64,000 nucleotides of DNA, taken from assembly GCA_965230215.1 (NCBI GenBank), contig CBDDKN010000001.1, positions 1,054,001 to 1,118,000 of the forward strand, in the 5' to 3' direction. Below, piece after piece: positions 27,693-37,900 of the stretch. The notes under the pieces were generated by a model. That model did no database searches. It was given only the letters and a program-made list of their open reading frames with translations, and was not told the DNA's origin. Every line of letters starts with the position of its first letter. Within the stretch, counting starts at the first letter, position 1. The stretch is from RFSX01 sp965230215 (GTDB taxonomy: Bacteria > Bacteroidota > Bacteroidia > Chitinophagales > Saprospiraceae). Made by a program: the position numbers and the translations under genes.

Positions 27693-27712
27693 TTATCCAC
27701 AGGTGTTGATAA
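27693..27712. promoter_or_regulatory. DnaA-box pair upstream of nrdBA
   Basis: TTATCCACA (27693-27701) is a perfect consensus DnaA box. Two bases on, TGTTGATAA (27704-27712) reads TTATCAACA on the other strand, one change from a box, so the 20 bases form an imperfect palindrome. In Escherichia coli DnaA binds and regulates the nrdAB promoter; a similar use here is inference. The pair is 250 bases upstream of nrdB and 39 bases past the corA stop. Confidence 0.5.
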
Positions 27713-27750
27713 CTTATTGAGATCATATAATAAAAATGTATTATATGTTT

Positions 27751-28707
27751 TTAAGGCTTGTATTTGCTGTTTCTTCCCAGGAATATAATCAACAGAAAAC
27801 CAAGGAATACGGAGGTCAGAATGAGTCCGTAGAATGTAAACTTGTTCGTACTAAAAGGAAGATGTTCCAGATTCATTCCGTAGAAACTGGCCACCAAAGT
27901 TGGTACCATTAATATAATAGTAATGACTGTCAGTCTGTGGATAAATGTATTCAGATTATTCGAAACAATCGATGCATAGGCCTCCATCGTACCACTAAGG
28001 ATATTTGTGTAGACATTTGACATCTCAAGAGCCTGTCCATTGTCGATAATAATATCTTCAAACAAATCTTCATGGGGGTCTTTATCTCTGACCTTCAGGA
28101 AATCCGTTCGCTTCATCTTGAGCATCAAAAGTTCGTTTGCACTCAAAGAATTCACGAAATAAACAAGACTCTTTTCGATCTTAAGCAATTGTCTTAATTC
28201 TTCGTTTCGGCTCGAATTATACAACTCCTGCTCAATAAGATTGCGCTTAAGATTTAATCGCTTCAGACAAGCCAGAAAACCGTACACGTTCTGTTCTAAT
28301 AATTGAAGCACAAACAGTGATCTGTCTGAGGCATTGAAATGCCTAATCTTATTCTCAACGATCTTGTCTATAATAGGATTATCCGTCGGTGTAATGGTTA
28401 TAATCTTCTTCTCGATGAGCACGATACCGATAGGTACAGTCACGTAAATCGCCTCTCCCTCTTTTAAACTCTGATTAATAATAGGTGTGTTGATCAGAAT
28501 CAATTTGGCATCATCCTCCACTTCATATCTTGATCGCTCATCAATATCCAGTGAATCCGTAATGAAATCTACAGGGATATCAAAGGCACTGGCATACAGC
28601 TCTATTTCCTTGTCCTCAAAAGGAGGACAAAGATGCACCCAGTCAGCTTCTTCCAAAGCTTCAACCTGGACGACAGTCTTTCCTTCAAATCTGTAATAAA
28701 ATACCAT
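27751..28707 (-). CDS. corA: CorA-family magnesium/cobalt transporter
   Basis: A 318-residue protein with a large cytoplasmic N-terminal domain, a long helix and two C-terminal transmembrane segments. The first membrane segment ends in the selectivity motif YGMN (in SFYGMNLEHLPF, near residue 273), the hallmark of CorA channels; the last helix is followed by a positively charged tail. Forms a pentameric Mg2+ (also Co2+/Ni2+) channel in the inner membrane. It precedes nrdB on the same strand with a 308-base gap, so is probably a separate transcript. ATG at 28707. Confidence 0.92.
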   Translation of the reverse strand: MVFYYRFEGKTVVQVEALEEADWVHLCPPFEDKEIELYASAFDIPVDFITDSLDIDERSRYEVEDDAKLILINTPIINQSLKEGEAIYVTVPIGIVLIEKKIITITPTDNPIIDKIVENKIRHFNASDRSLFVLQLLEQNVYGFLACLKRLNLKRNLIEQELYNSSRNEELRQLLKIEKSLVYFVNSLSANELLMLKMKRTDFLKVRDKDPHEDLFEDIIIDNGQALEMSNVYTNILSGTMEAYASIVSNNLNTFIHRLTVITIILMVPTLVASFYGMNLEHLPFSTNKFTFYGLILTSVFLGFLLIIFLGRNSKYKP

Positions 28708-28853
28708 ATCTGTTCATGCCAAGCTTATAACAAAACAACGCAAATATCAATCCAATAAGGGAATAATGCTTGATTTGCTGCAACCAAGTCTTCTTGATCA
28801 CTATTACCAGACACTAATTAGAACTGCTGAATCCTAGCCTGATCTGTGTATTA

Positions 28854-30134
28854 TTACTCAAATCTTAGAACCTTAATAACCGAAATACGTGTGACCAGAT
28901 AAGTTGGAATCATCATAAACACGAGTGTTACGATTATAGTTGCCACATTAAGAATCAGAATGACTGGCAGATTGAATTCTATAGGAACCTCCGATAGATA
29001 ATAAGTGGTCTCATCCAACTTTAGCATCCCCGTCTTTTGTTGAATGAAGGCAAAACTCAAACCCAGGATATTACCAAAGACCAGGGATAAGCCCATAATC
29101 CAGAATGCCGTATAAATAAATATCTTTCTGATACTCATATCACTTGATCCTATCGCCTTTAAGACGCCGATCATTCTGGATCTCTCAAGGATGAGTATCA
29201 GCAAAGCCGTGCTCATATTAATTATAGCAACAATGGTCATCAACAATAGCAATAAGTATGCATTCATATCCTGCAAATCAATCCACTCAAAGAGGCCTTC
29301 AAATTTTTCCTGAATGGTTTCAGCATACAAATTGGGGGGAAGTATGTCATTATATATATAGTCTGCCATAATGATGGCATCTTCAATATCATCTATAAAA
29401 ACCTCAAAACCGCCAACCTGTGAATTATCCCAACCAAGCACTTCCTGTATAATTCTAAAATCCATAAAAGCGAACTTGACATCATATTCCTCTAATCCTG
29501 TCTTATAGATGCCACTTATATTGAATGCCTTTTTGATAGCATCTTTCTCTTCCAGAAAGTAGATAACCAATTTGTCCCCCACTCCCACCTTAAGTCTTAG
29601 AGCTGTTTGCTGAGAAATCAAGATATCTCTGCCAGGTTCTGATGTACCCAAATCCGGAAAAGCACCTTCTTTAAGATACCCTTCGAAATTGCTCCAATCA
29701 TATTCATGATTGATACCTTTTAGAATAATACCCTCAAGATCGTCCTTGCGATTGATGATGGCAGGAAGCATGATGTAAGGATGAATACTGTTGACACCTC
29801 CATTGGATTCAAGTGTCTTGATCGTACCTCCTATTTCATAGGGGGCTTCAACCCGCTTAATAGAAGCAATCGTCGTCTTCAGTTCCTGACTATCTGATAT
29901 TGGGCTCAGCTCAAGGCTCCTGTTCAGCTTGGTGTCTGTAATATGGATATGCCCCCAGAAACCAAAGACCTTCTCTGAAATACCACTCTTAAATCCATAG
30001 AGCACAGTAGTCGCTAATATCATGGTAGCTATGCTGAGGGAAATGGTAGCTATGGCAATCTTGATAATCGTTCCGGAAATTCCAGAAGTAGAAAATCTTG
30101 CAATTCTATTGGCTATGTAAAAAGCTAAATTCAA
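28854..30134 (-). CDS. FtsX-like ABC transporter permease (LolC/LolE type)
   Basis: A 426-residue inner-membrane permease: N-terminal helix (about residues 22-48), a large periplasmic MacB-like domain, and three C-terminal helices of the FtsX fold. The N-terminal NRIARFSTSGISGTIIKIAI and ILERSRMIGVLKAIGSSDMS (the cytoplasmic coupling region) are typical of LolC/LolE lipoprotein-release permeases. No ATPase gene is adjacent, which is common for Bacteroidota LolCDE-type systems. The start codon is TTG at 30134, giving the expected MNLAFYIANRIA N-terminus. It follows the aminotransferase gene by one base, suggesting coupling. Confidence 0.85.
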   Translation of the reverse strand: MNLAFYIANRIARFSTSGISGTIIKIAIATISLSIATMILATTVLYGFKSGISEKVFGFWGHIHITDTKLNRSLELSPISDSQELKTTIASIKRVEAPYEIGGTIKTLESNGGVNSIHPYIMLPAIINRKDDLEGIILKGINHEYDWSNFEGYLKEGAFPDLGTSEPGRDILISQQTALRLKVGVGDKLVIYFLEEKDAIKKAFNISGIYKTGLEEYDVKFAFMDFRIIQEVLGWDNSQVGGFEVFIDDIEDAIIMADYIYNDILPPNLYAETIQEKFEGLFEWIDLQDMNAYLLLLLMTIVAIINMSTALLILILERSRMIGVLKAIGSSDMSIRKIFIYTAFWIMGLSLVFGNILGLSFAFIQQKTGMLKLDETTYYLSEVPIEFNLPVILILNVATIIVTLVFMMIPTYLVTRISVIKVLRFE

Positions 30135-30135
30135 A

Positions 30136-31293
30136 TTATTCTTTTGGCTTTATCCGACAAAGTATTTCAGCCGCTTGTTGAAGCGTATCCTCAGTCTTTG
30201 CAAAACAGAAACGTAATATTTTATCATTGGTTTTTTCAGAGTAAAAGACGGATATAGGAATACTGGCCACACCATATTCAGTTACCAGTTCCTCTGCAAA
30301 TTCTACATCGTTCTTATCACTCAGTTCAGAATAATCATACAGTTGAAAATAACTGCCACTGCAAGGAAGCGGCTTAAACATCGAATCTTCCATCAATGAA
30401 GCAAAGCAATCTCTTTTCTGCTGATAGAATTGAGCCAAATCCATATAATTGGATTCGTCCTTAAGGTAATCCGCAAGTGCATATTGACAAAATGAGTTCA
30501 CAGAAAACACATTCCATTGATGTATCTGGCGCACTGCTTTTGTCAAGGCTTCAGGTGCTATGCAGTAACCCATTTTCCAACCTGTATTATGAAAGGTTTT
30601 CCCAAAAGAATAGCAGATCACTGACCTTTCAAAAAGCCTGGGGTATTTCAAAACCGACTCATGCTCATTTCCATCATAAACAAGATGTTCATATACTTCA
30701 TCAGAAAGCAATATTGTATTCGAGTCCTCTAGCATGTTCTGCAACTGTAACAGATCATTGCGCCGCAGTATTGTGCCAAGTGGGTTATGCGGATTATTGA
30801 TGATAATCATTCGCGTTTTATCATTCATGATGTCCTGTACATATTGCCAGTCGACTCTGAAGTCAGGAGCCTTTAATGCAACCGGTACCGGCGTAGCCCC
30901 ACACATCTCTATGACGGGCTTATATGAATCATAAGCAGGTTCGAAAACTATAACTTCATCACCCCTGCCAACCAATGCACTTATGGCATTGAATAGCGCT
31001 TGCGTAGCACCCGCAGTGATTGTTATATTTCGTTCATAATCCAGTTTGGCTTCATACATCAAATGATACTTGTCAGCAAGTGCTTGCCTCAATTCCGGAA
31101 CACCAGCCATAGGGGCATACTGGTTTTTCTCTTCATTCAGATATTTGCTCACAAGGGACCGCAAGTTCTCATCACAATCAAAGTTTGGGAAGCCCTGGCC
31201 AAGGTTGATGGCTTCATGGCGCTTTGCGAGGGCTGACATCTTTGTAAAGATGGTTAGTCCGGTATCTTTGATCTTTGGTACGATTTCGATCAA
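30136..31293 (-). CDS. PLP-dependent aminotransferase, methionine aminotransferase-like
   Basis: A 385-residue fold type I aminotransferase. INLGQGFPNFDC, the YAPMAGVPELRQALA segment, NNPHNPLG, SDEVYEHLVYD and SFGKTFHNTGWKMGY with the PLP-binding Lys are all of the YbdL/kynurenine-aminotransferase subgroup; the HNTGWK context points to the methionine-preferring YbdL type. Transfers the amino group of methionine-like or aromatic amino acids, for example the last step of methionine salvage. Start codon is TTG at 31293; no ATG exists nearby upstream in frame. Followed by the LolC/E-like gene after one base. Confidence 0.85.
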   Translation of the reverse strand: MIEIVPKIKDTGLTIFTKMSALAKRHEAINLGQGFPNFDCDENLRSLVSKYLNEEKNQYAPMAGVPELRQALADKYHLMYEAKLDYERNITITAGATQALFNAISALVGRGDEVIVFEPAYDSYKPVIEMCGATPVPVALKAPDFRVDWQYVQDIMNDKTRMIIINNPHNPLGTILRRNDLLQLQNMLEDSNTILLSDEVYEHLVYDGNEHESVLKYPRLFERSVICYSFGKTFHNTGWKMGYCIAPEALTKAVRQIHQWNVFSVNSFCQYALADYLKDESNYMDLAQFYQQKRDCFASLMEDSMFKPLPCSGSYFQLYDYSELSDKNDVEFAEELVTEYGVASIPISVFYSEKTNDKILRFCFAKTEDTLQQAAEILCRIKPKE

Positions 31294-31386
31294 TGCGAAT
31301 TGAATTTTTAAAGAAGCTCTAAAGGTAGATTATTTAAGCGAAAAGCCAATGCCCAGACTTTATATACTAAGACCATTCATATTGGC

Positions 31387-32163
31387 TTATTCGTCGACAC
31401 CAAGTTGGACAAAACCCAGGCCCTCAATGGTGGCTTCAATTTTATCGCCCGCTTTGAAGTCTACGAATCTTCCCAAGGCCCCTGACAGAATCACCTCGTC
31501 TTTTCGTAATGGATTACCTATAGCCAGCATCTTATTCGCCAACCATAGAACGGCATTAAGTGGTGAACCGAGACAAGCTGAACCCAAACCTGAGGAACAT
31601 GGCTCACCATTCAGTTTCATTTCCATCTTACAATTGGCGATATCAAAATCGAATATACTGACAGGCGTACTCCCCAATACATAATGACTCGCGGACGCAT
31701 TATCCGCTATGGTGTCTGCCAACTTAATATTCCAATCCGCGATCCGACTTCCTGCGATCTCAATAGCCGGCAATGCAAAATCGATGGCTTTCATCACATC
31801 TACAATGGTCATGTTGGCTTTATCCAGACCTTGTTTTAACACAAATGCGATTTCAGCCTCAGCTTTTGGCTGCATTAGATCGGCATAAGAAACGGATTGC
31901 CCATTAAGGATTTCTCTGTCATGAAACAAAATTCCATAATCGGGTTGATCTACCCCGATCTGTTTCTGCACTTCAAATGAAGTTAATCCAATCTTTTTCC
32001 CAACTACTCTGGATCCCCCGTTGATTCTCAACTGGGTATTGATATTCTGAATCTCATAAGCCAACTCTGTATTATTGGCCCCAATATCATTGCTTATAGG
32101 TGCAATAGGCATCTTGCTTTGTTCAGCTTCCCTGATTAACCTGGCATAGTCTTCGGCGGACAT
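31387..32163 (-). CDS. 2-keto-4-pentenoate hydratase family protein
   Basis: A 258-residue member of the fumarylacetoacetase-like fold, hydratase/decarboxylase branch (MhpD/XylI/XylJ-like). Signature parts are KKIGLTSFEVQKQIGVDQPDYG, the metal-binding PKAEAEIAFVL, and ALPAIEIAGSRIADW. Family members hydrate 2-hydroxypenta-2,4-dienoate or decarboxylate 4-oxalocrotonate in aromatic catabolism. No other meta-cleavage genes are seen here, so the true substrate is uncertain. It is 41 bases downstream of the phosphatase gene and could share its transcript. ATG at 32163. Confidence 0.8.
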   Translation of the reverse strand: MSAEDYARLIREAEQSKMPIAPISNDIGANNTELAYEIQNINTQLRINGGSRVVGKKIGLTSFEVQKQIGVDQPDYGILFHDREILNGQSVSYADLMQPKAEAEIAFVLKQGLDKANMTIVDVMKAIDFALPAIEIAGSRIADWNIKLADTIADNASASHYVLGSTPVSIFDFDIANCKMEMKLNGEPCSSGLGSACLGSPLNAVLWLANKMLAIGNPLRKDEVILSGALGRFVDFKAGDKIEATIEGLGFVQLGVDE

Positions 32164-32204
32164 ATATCAAATTTTCTTATCTAAAATAGTGATTTTTAAA
32201 AGCA

Positions 32205-34250
32205 TCAATCTATGATAGGCGGAAAAAAGAGTTCCCTCTGTTTGCGTGAATTGATTGTGGCATAAAAACTCCTGATGACGGAGACGAAGCGATCTTTACT
32301 TTCTTCACTCAGATAATCTGCTTCTTCACACATGCGCATAAGCGTTTTCTTTTTCGGGTTGTAGAAAGCCAGCAAATCCCGAATCTCATCACGGCTTATC
32401 TGCTTGAGTCTTATTTTCTTCTGATCCATATCTACCCTTGGAAAAGCATGTGCAGAATTTGAATATTCTTGATTTACAATACCGCAGTAATCAAAGTCAT
32501 ATGCTGCAGCTACCAGTCGATCCATGTGCTCGAACTTTATGGTATTGATATTGTGACGACCGGATATTGACCAATCGCTGTTGGCAATCAGATACTGAAA
32601 AAATGCAAGGCGCAAATAGGATTGACGGTTGAGCCCTTCAGACCTTATTACACCGCTTTCAACTATCTCTCCACCTATCCTTCTGGAATAGTTTTCTTCA
32701 TCTTCCAAAATAAATGCTGGCACATGTAAGGTATCTCCATTTGTATCAAAAACACGGAGATCAATCAGCTTTGTTCTTAAAGCAAGTGTGTCTATCTCCT
32801 CGTACATTTTGTAGACCAGGTACTCGCGAAATAAGTAATCCGTCTTCTGGCTGTCATCTAAACAAGGCACCACCAATTTGATCTTATCCAAAGGCGCATA
32901 CCCCAGTTTCTTCAAAGCCTTCTTATTGAAATCGATTTTCAATGGTGGCAAATCACATATCTTCTTTCGCATATTCCCCCTGGTCCGGGCTCGCATCTCT
33001 ATATCAAGCAACTCTTCTCCGCTCTCTTTGATGACAAGCCTGCCATCCCAGTAGGATTCATCTAGCTTCGTTGCAAGAAGCGTATCAAAATCAATATGCA
33101 GGTCCACCGAGAGATTGTCTCCCACAACTTCTGATAAATAATAGAATATAGAGTTGTTCTTTGTGTTAGAAGCATCACTCTGCAGAAGTATCCGCTCACC
33201 ATTCAGTTGTCCTCTGTATAGCAAGTCGTTCTCATATAAGAGCATCTCTCCCGATCTTCCAAACTTGATACTGCTATCAATGAGAATGACCCTGTTTGCA
33301 AACAACGAATAAATCTGTGGCATAGAGGTATGACCTATGACAATACTTTCTTTATCCAGTGTATTCAACACATACTCTGCCTGATTTATATCAAAGTTTT
33401 TGGGTTCTGCATAACCCCGGTACCACAATGGTCCACTTTCAAAATAAAGTGCCTTAAGCAGCTCATCCTTGGTAAAGGCCACTTCAGGATTGGGAACAAT
33501 AACCTTATTAAAAACTTCATTGATTTTCATCAAAGAAGATTCACGCTCCAATACTTTTTTCGAAAATCCACCATGAACAAATACAAAATCACCAATGCTC
33601 ACAGATACGGGTTTAGATCTCAACCATTGTCCAAGTATAGTAGAATCATCAAATAAGTCATGATAATCAATACCCAGTTTTCCAGCAGTATAGATGTATT
33701 TGGGGTTTATATAGGTCCGATCCCCATGCATAACCATAAGTTCATGATTCCCTAAAAGAAAATGAAGTTTACCCCCAGATTCTAATGCTTGTTTTTCAAG
33801 ATTAAATAAAAACCATAAACATTCCGTTACCTTATCTCCCCTATCAAATATATCTCCCAATACCACAAGATGTCCTTGACCAAATTTCCAATTCCCCATA
33901 GAATCTATGACACCATTTGATTCGAGCAAACGGACCATCAAATCATATTGTCCGTGAACATCGCTGATGGCCGCAAATCTTTTGACGCCTACGAAATGGG
34001 AGATTGTATCTCTTTCAAAATTGAGACGCGTCAAATCAACAAGTGGTAAGCCATTGACTTCAAAGCTGGATTTGGTACCAACTGGAAACTTATCTTTCTT
34101 TCTCTTTCCCTTCTCAACCCATTTGATATACATCGTTGTATCCTTAATACTGATATAGGGCCCATCATACCATTTCTTTCTGCTCTGAGCATCGCTTTGG
34201 TTCGTGAACAGACAAAATATTATGGCCAGTATAAAGGGCGTTTTCAACAT
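32205..34250 (-). CDS. Exported PPP-type metallophosphatase fused to a CotH-like domain
   Basis: About 681 residues. A signal peptide (1-22, ending near SDAQS) predicts export. The phosphatase domain (about 85-320) carries the full metallophosphoesterase set: SDVHGQ (Asp97, His99), GDIFDRG (132-138), GNHE (167-170), FVHGGFS (His226) and IGHTSM (His307), most like PPP-family Shewanella-like phosphatases. From about residue 380 a second domain has ARTRGNMRKKICDLPPLKI, LREYLVYKMY-like helices, AFILEDEENYSRR, and NSDWSISGRHNI, resembling CotH-type spore-coat kinase folds. I choose ATG 34250 because it starts the signal peptide and clears the upstream gene by 16 bases. Lies directly after a PycTM-like gene. 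Substrate unknown. Confidence 0.7.
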   Translation of the reverse strand: MLKTPFILAIIFCLFTNQSDAQSRKKWYDGPYISIKDTTMYIKWVEKGKRKKDKFPVGTKSSFEVNGLPLVDLTRLNFERDTISHFVGVKRFAAISDVHGQYDLMVRLLESNGVIDSMGNWKFGQGHLVVLGDIFDRGDKVTECLWFLFNLEKQALESGGKLHFLLGNHELMVMHGDRTYINPKYIYTAGKLGIDYHDLFDDSTILGQWLRSKPVSVSIGDFVFVHGGFSKKVLERESSLMKINEVFNKVIVPNPEVAFTKDELLKALYFESGPLWYRGYAEPKNFDINQAEYVLNTLDKESIVIGHTSMPQIYSLFANRVILIDSSIKFGRSGEMLLYENDLLYRGQLNGERILLQSDASNTKNNSIFYYLSEVVGDNLSVDLHIDFDTLLATKLDESYWDGRLVIKESGEELLDIEMRARTRGNMRKKICDLPPLKIDFNKKALKKLGYAPLDKIKLVVPCLDDSQKTDYLFREYLVYKMYEEIDTLALRTKLIDLRVFDTNGDTLHVPAFILEDEENYSRRIGGEIVESGVIRSEGLNRQSYLRLAFFQYLIANSDWSISGRHNINTIKFEHMDRLVAAAYDFDYCGIVNQEYSNSAHAFPRVDMDQKKIRLKQISRDEIRDLLAFYNPKKKTLMRMCEEADYLSEESKDRFVSVIRSFYATINSRKQRELFFPPIID

Positions 34251-34266
34251 GAATAAACGAATAGGA

Positions 34267-34833
34267 TTAAAGTACAAGCATGGCAAATGCAGCTGTGAGT
34301 ATAGAGATAATCAATCCTGCCAAAAAGAAATTGAATGCGTTGCGAATAATGGACATTTTTTGACCAAGTCGGGCACCGATATAATACAGATCTTGTATAA
34401 CATGTTTTCTCACAAGGTCATCGCTCTGCAATGCTTCATCTATCAATGCATCGAATTCTCCCGATGTGAGTTTGTAATGATTCCCAAAAAAGAAAGGACT
34501 GTCAAAGCTCCTGTTGCCTTTTTCCTTCTCCAGCTTTTTGAAGTCTCCTGGTTTTAAAGCCAACGCCGATAGATAAATTGTAATCAGACAGGTGTTGATG
34601 AACAGAACCAGTGATAAACCCAATTTCCTTGCAATTATAAAATCAAAATTAGCAATGATGACAGGAAGAATGAACGTCAGCATCAGTGCGTTCAAACTTA
34701 ATAATACATTGGCCTTATTATCAGCAATATGGGTCAACTCGATGTTATTACGCATCGTTGTACGTATCACATTGAGGACGTTCTTTGGGATTTTCTTCAC
34801 CTCGCTTTTAAGCTCCGGACCGCTGTTATCCAT
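34267..34833 (-). CDS. Pycsar effector-like membrane protein (DUF5706/PycTM)
   Basis: A 188-residue protein with three transmembrane segments (about 44-62, 71-92, 166-187). The N-terminal ADNKANVLLSLNALML (37-52) is the signature of the DUF5706 family, now known as the PycTM effector domain of the Pycsar cyclic-pyrimidine anti-phage system. In Pycsar the effector is activated by cCMP or cUMP and damages the membrane. Here no pyrimidine cyclase (PycC) is next to it; instead an exported phosphatase-CotH-like gene follows after 16 bases. In many Bacteroidota the same domain occurs fused to an HD phosphohydrolase, so a non-defence role is possible. A TAAATTTG -7-like box lies at 34855-34862 on the minus strand. 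Confidence 0.75.
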   Translation of the reverse strand: MDNSGPELKSEVKKIPKNVLNVIRTTMRNNIELTHIADNKANVLLSLNALMLTFILPVIIANFDFIIARKLGLSLVLFINTCLITIYLSALALKPGDFKKLEKEKGNRSFDSPFFFGNHYKLTSGEFDALIDEALQSDDLVRKHVIQDLYYIGARLGQKMSIIRNAFNFFLAGLIISILTAAFAMLVL

Positions 34834-34948
34834 ATTGCAAGTTCAATTTGATATCAAATTTAGGGAATTGTTCATCTTATTATATTAATGGTTAATTTTA
34901 TCCCCTTGATTTATGTGGAATATTTTATTTCATCCAATCTGAGCACAA

Positions 34949-37900
34949 ATGGACTTTTTATACCAAAAACATGACTTAAGACAAGTATGTTCACTTTTCC
35001 TGTTTTGTCTGCTATGCTTGACTGCATGTGAACAGGACCAATCGAAAAGCAAAGAAGCAGCTGAACATCTTTTTACCAATATTCCGGTAACTGAAAGTGG
35101 TGTTAATTTTAGAAACAGCGTAGAAGAAAACAACATGTTTAACTTCATCAATTATATATACATATATAATGGTGGAGGTGTTGCTATTGAAGATTTCAAT
35201 AACGATGGCTGGAAAGATATCTACTTCACTTCCAACCAGAGTTCTAACAAATTATTCCTGAACAAAGGCGATTTTGAATTTGACGATGTTACCTCAAACT
35301 ACGGTGTTGCTGATGCACAGGGATGGACCACAGGTGTCAGCGTCGTCGACATCAACAATGATGGCTGGAAAGACATCTATGTTTGCAAATCCGGATCCAA
35401 TGATCCCAATCTGAGAAGAAACAAACTCTTCATCAATCAGAAGGGTAAATCCTTTGTGGATATGGCCGCCCAATATGGTATCGATGATGCCTCTTATTCC
35501 AACCAGGCCTATTGGTTTGATTATGATAAGGATGGTGACCTGGACCTCTATGTGGTTAATCACCGATCAGACTGGAATAACACCATTGTATATAATCCTC
35601 AGACAGAATCAGTTATTGAACCATATATGTCTGATCGCCTCTTTCAAAACCAGGGGCAAAGATTTATTGACGTGAGCCAACAGGCTGGAATCCAGAATAA
35701 AACCTGGGGACAAAGCGCGGCCATTCATGACTTCAACGGTGATGGATGGGATGACATCTTTGTTTGCAATGACTTCATTCAAGGAGATCAACTTTGGATC
35801 AACAACCAGCAAGGAGGATTCAGCAACCAGGTTGACGATCATTTTGATCATATCTCTTTCTTCAGTATGGGATCGGATGTAGCTGATATCAACAATGATG
35901 ACAAAGCGGATCTTGTGGTGTTGGACATGGTTTCTGAAGATCATGTTTCAAGCAAGCGACTTATGGCTGCAATGAGTACATCACAATTCCATCTGCTAGT
36001 TGGCTTGGGCAACCATTATCAATACATGACCAATATTCTTCAGCTCAATCGAGGTGAAGGTCAGTACAGCCAGGTCGCCTACACTTCAGGCATCGCCAAC
36101 ACAGATTGGAGCTGGGCCCCACTGATCGCTGATTTTGATAACGATGGCTACAAAGACCTCTACATATCGAATGGTATTAAAAGGGATATGACAGACAATG
36201 ATTTCAAAATTGCTCTTGAAAAGAGGGCTCAGGAAGGATATATGAATATTGAGGATGTATTCCAGATGATCCCATCGAGAAAGGTAGGCAACTATTTCTT
36301 CAAGAATAAGGGCAACACCACATTTGAGAACAGATCATCAGATTTCAATGTGGACTACAAAACAAACTCTAACGGCGCTGCCTATGGTGATCTCGATAAT
36401 GATGGAGACCTCGACCTGGTCGTCAACAACCTTGAAGACTATGCAAGTATTTACAGAAATAATGCCTCAGGCAATTATCTTAAAGTCAAACTTAAAGGAC
36501 CAGCCAACAATGCTTCTGGCATCGGAACAAAGCTTGTGCTGACTACAGATGAAGGGAAGCAAACGCTTCATCACTATCTGGTAAGAGGATATCAGTCATC
36601 AGTAGCAGATGAAGAAATATTCGGTTTGAAAAATCTCAATACCATTCAAAGCCTTGAAGTATTCTGGCCGGATGGCAAGTATCAGAAAATTGAAAATCTA
36701 AAAGTCAATAAAACAGTTGAACTGAACCACGCAGATGCTCAAGGTACTTCGCCTTCAGACTCCAGTTCCAAAGGGAATCGAAGCTTTGTAAAAGACAATA
36801 AACTGAAAGGATTATTCAAGCATCAGGAAAATGAGTTTGATGATTTTGCAAGAGAAATCCTGCTGCCGCAAAAGTATTCAACCATAGGGCCTAGATCATC
36901 TGTTGGTGACGTCAATGGAGATGGTCTTGAAGATATCTTTTTCTCAGGTGCCAAAGGACAGGCTGCAAGCCTATTGGTCCAGAAAGAAAACGGATCTTTT
37001 ACTGAAGTAAGCAAGAACGCCTGGGAAAAGGATGCCAGATATGAAGATATCGGTAGTGTATTCATAGATGGAGACCTGGATGGAGACCTGGACCTCTATG
37101 TCACAAGTGGAGGCAATGAAAGCCCTGCCGGAGATGAGCTTTACACCGACAGATATTATGTGAATGATGGCAGCGGTAATTACAGAAGATCTGACAATAT
37201 CCCTACAATAAGAGAAAGTGGTGGAAAGGTACTTGCAGCCGACTTTGATGCGGATGGCGACGAAGACCTCCTGGTTTGTGGCAGATCCGTTCCTGGTAAA
37301 TACCCCATGCCTCCATCTTCTTACCTGCTGCAAAACAATGGAGGAACATTCAAAGATGTAAGCTCCGAAATGGCTCCTGGTTTGAAAGAAATAGGAATGG
37401 TAACGGATGCCATGTTTACCGATTATGACAATGACGGTGATCTTGACTTAATGATCACAGGTGAATGGATGGGACTTGTCATCCTGGAAAATAATGAGAT
37501 GACATTTTCACAAAAGGACATAAGTAATATCACAGGATCAGGTTGGTGGTACAGCATTGCTGAAGGAGACTTCAACAATGATGGCAATAAAGATTATGTC
37601 CTTGGCAACTTGGGCTTGAATAATAAGTTTGGTGTCAAGCAGGATAAGATTTTTCATGTGTTCTGCAATGACTTTGACGAGAGTGGCAACCTGGATATAG
37701 TCCTGAGTAAAGAAAAGTCTGGAAAGTTCCTTCCTGTTCGTGGACGTGAATGTTCTTCACAACAAATGCCGTTTATCAAAGAGAAATTTGAAACTTACAA
37801 AGCTTTTGCAGAAGCTGACCTTACAGGTATCTATGGAGAAGAGAAAATTGAGAGTGCGCTGCATTATTCAGTTAACAATTTTGCATCAGTTGTGCTGATC

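Noticed and set aside
27693..27712. DnaA boxes as part of a replication origin
   Set aside because: Only one pair of sites, no dnaA, dnaN or parAB genes nearby, and no AT-rich unwinding cluster; gene control is more likely.
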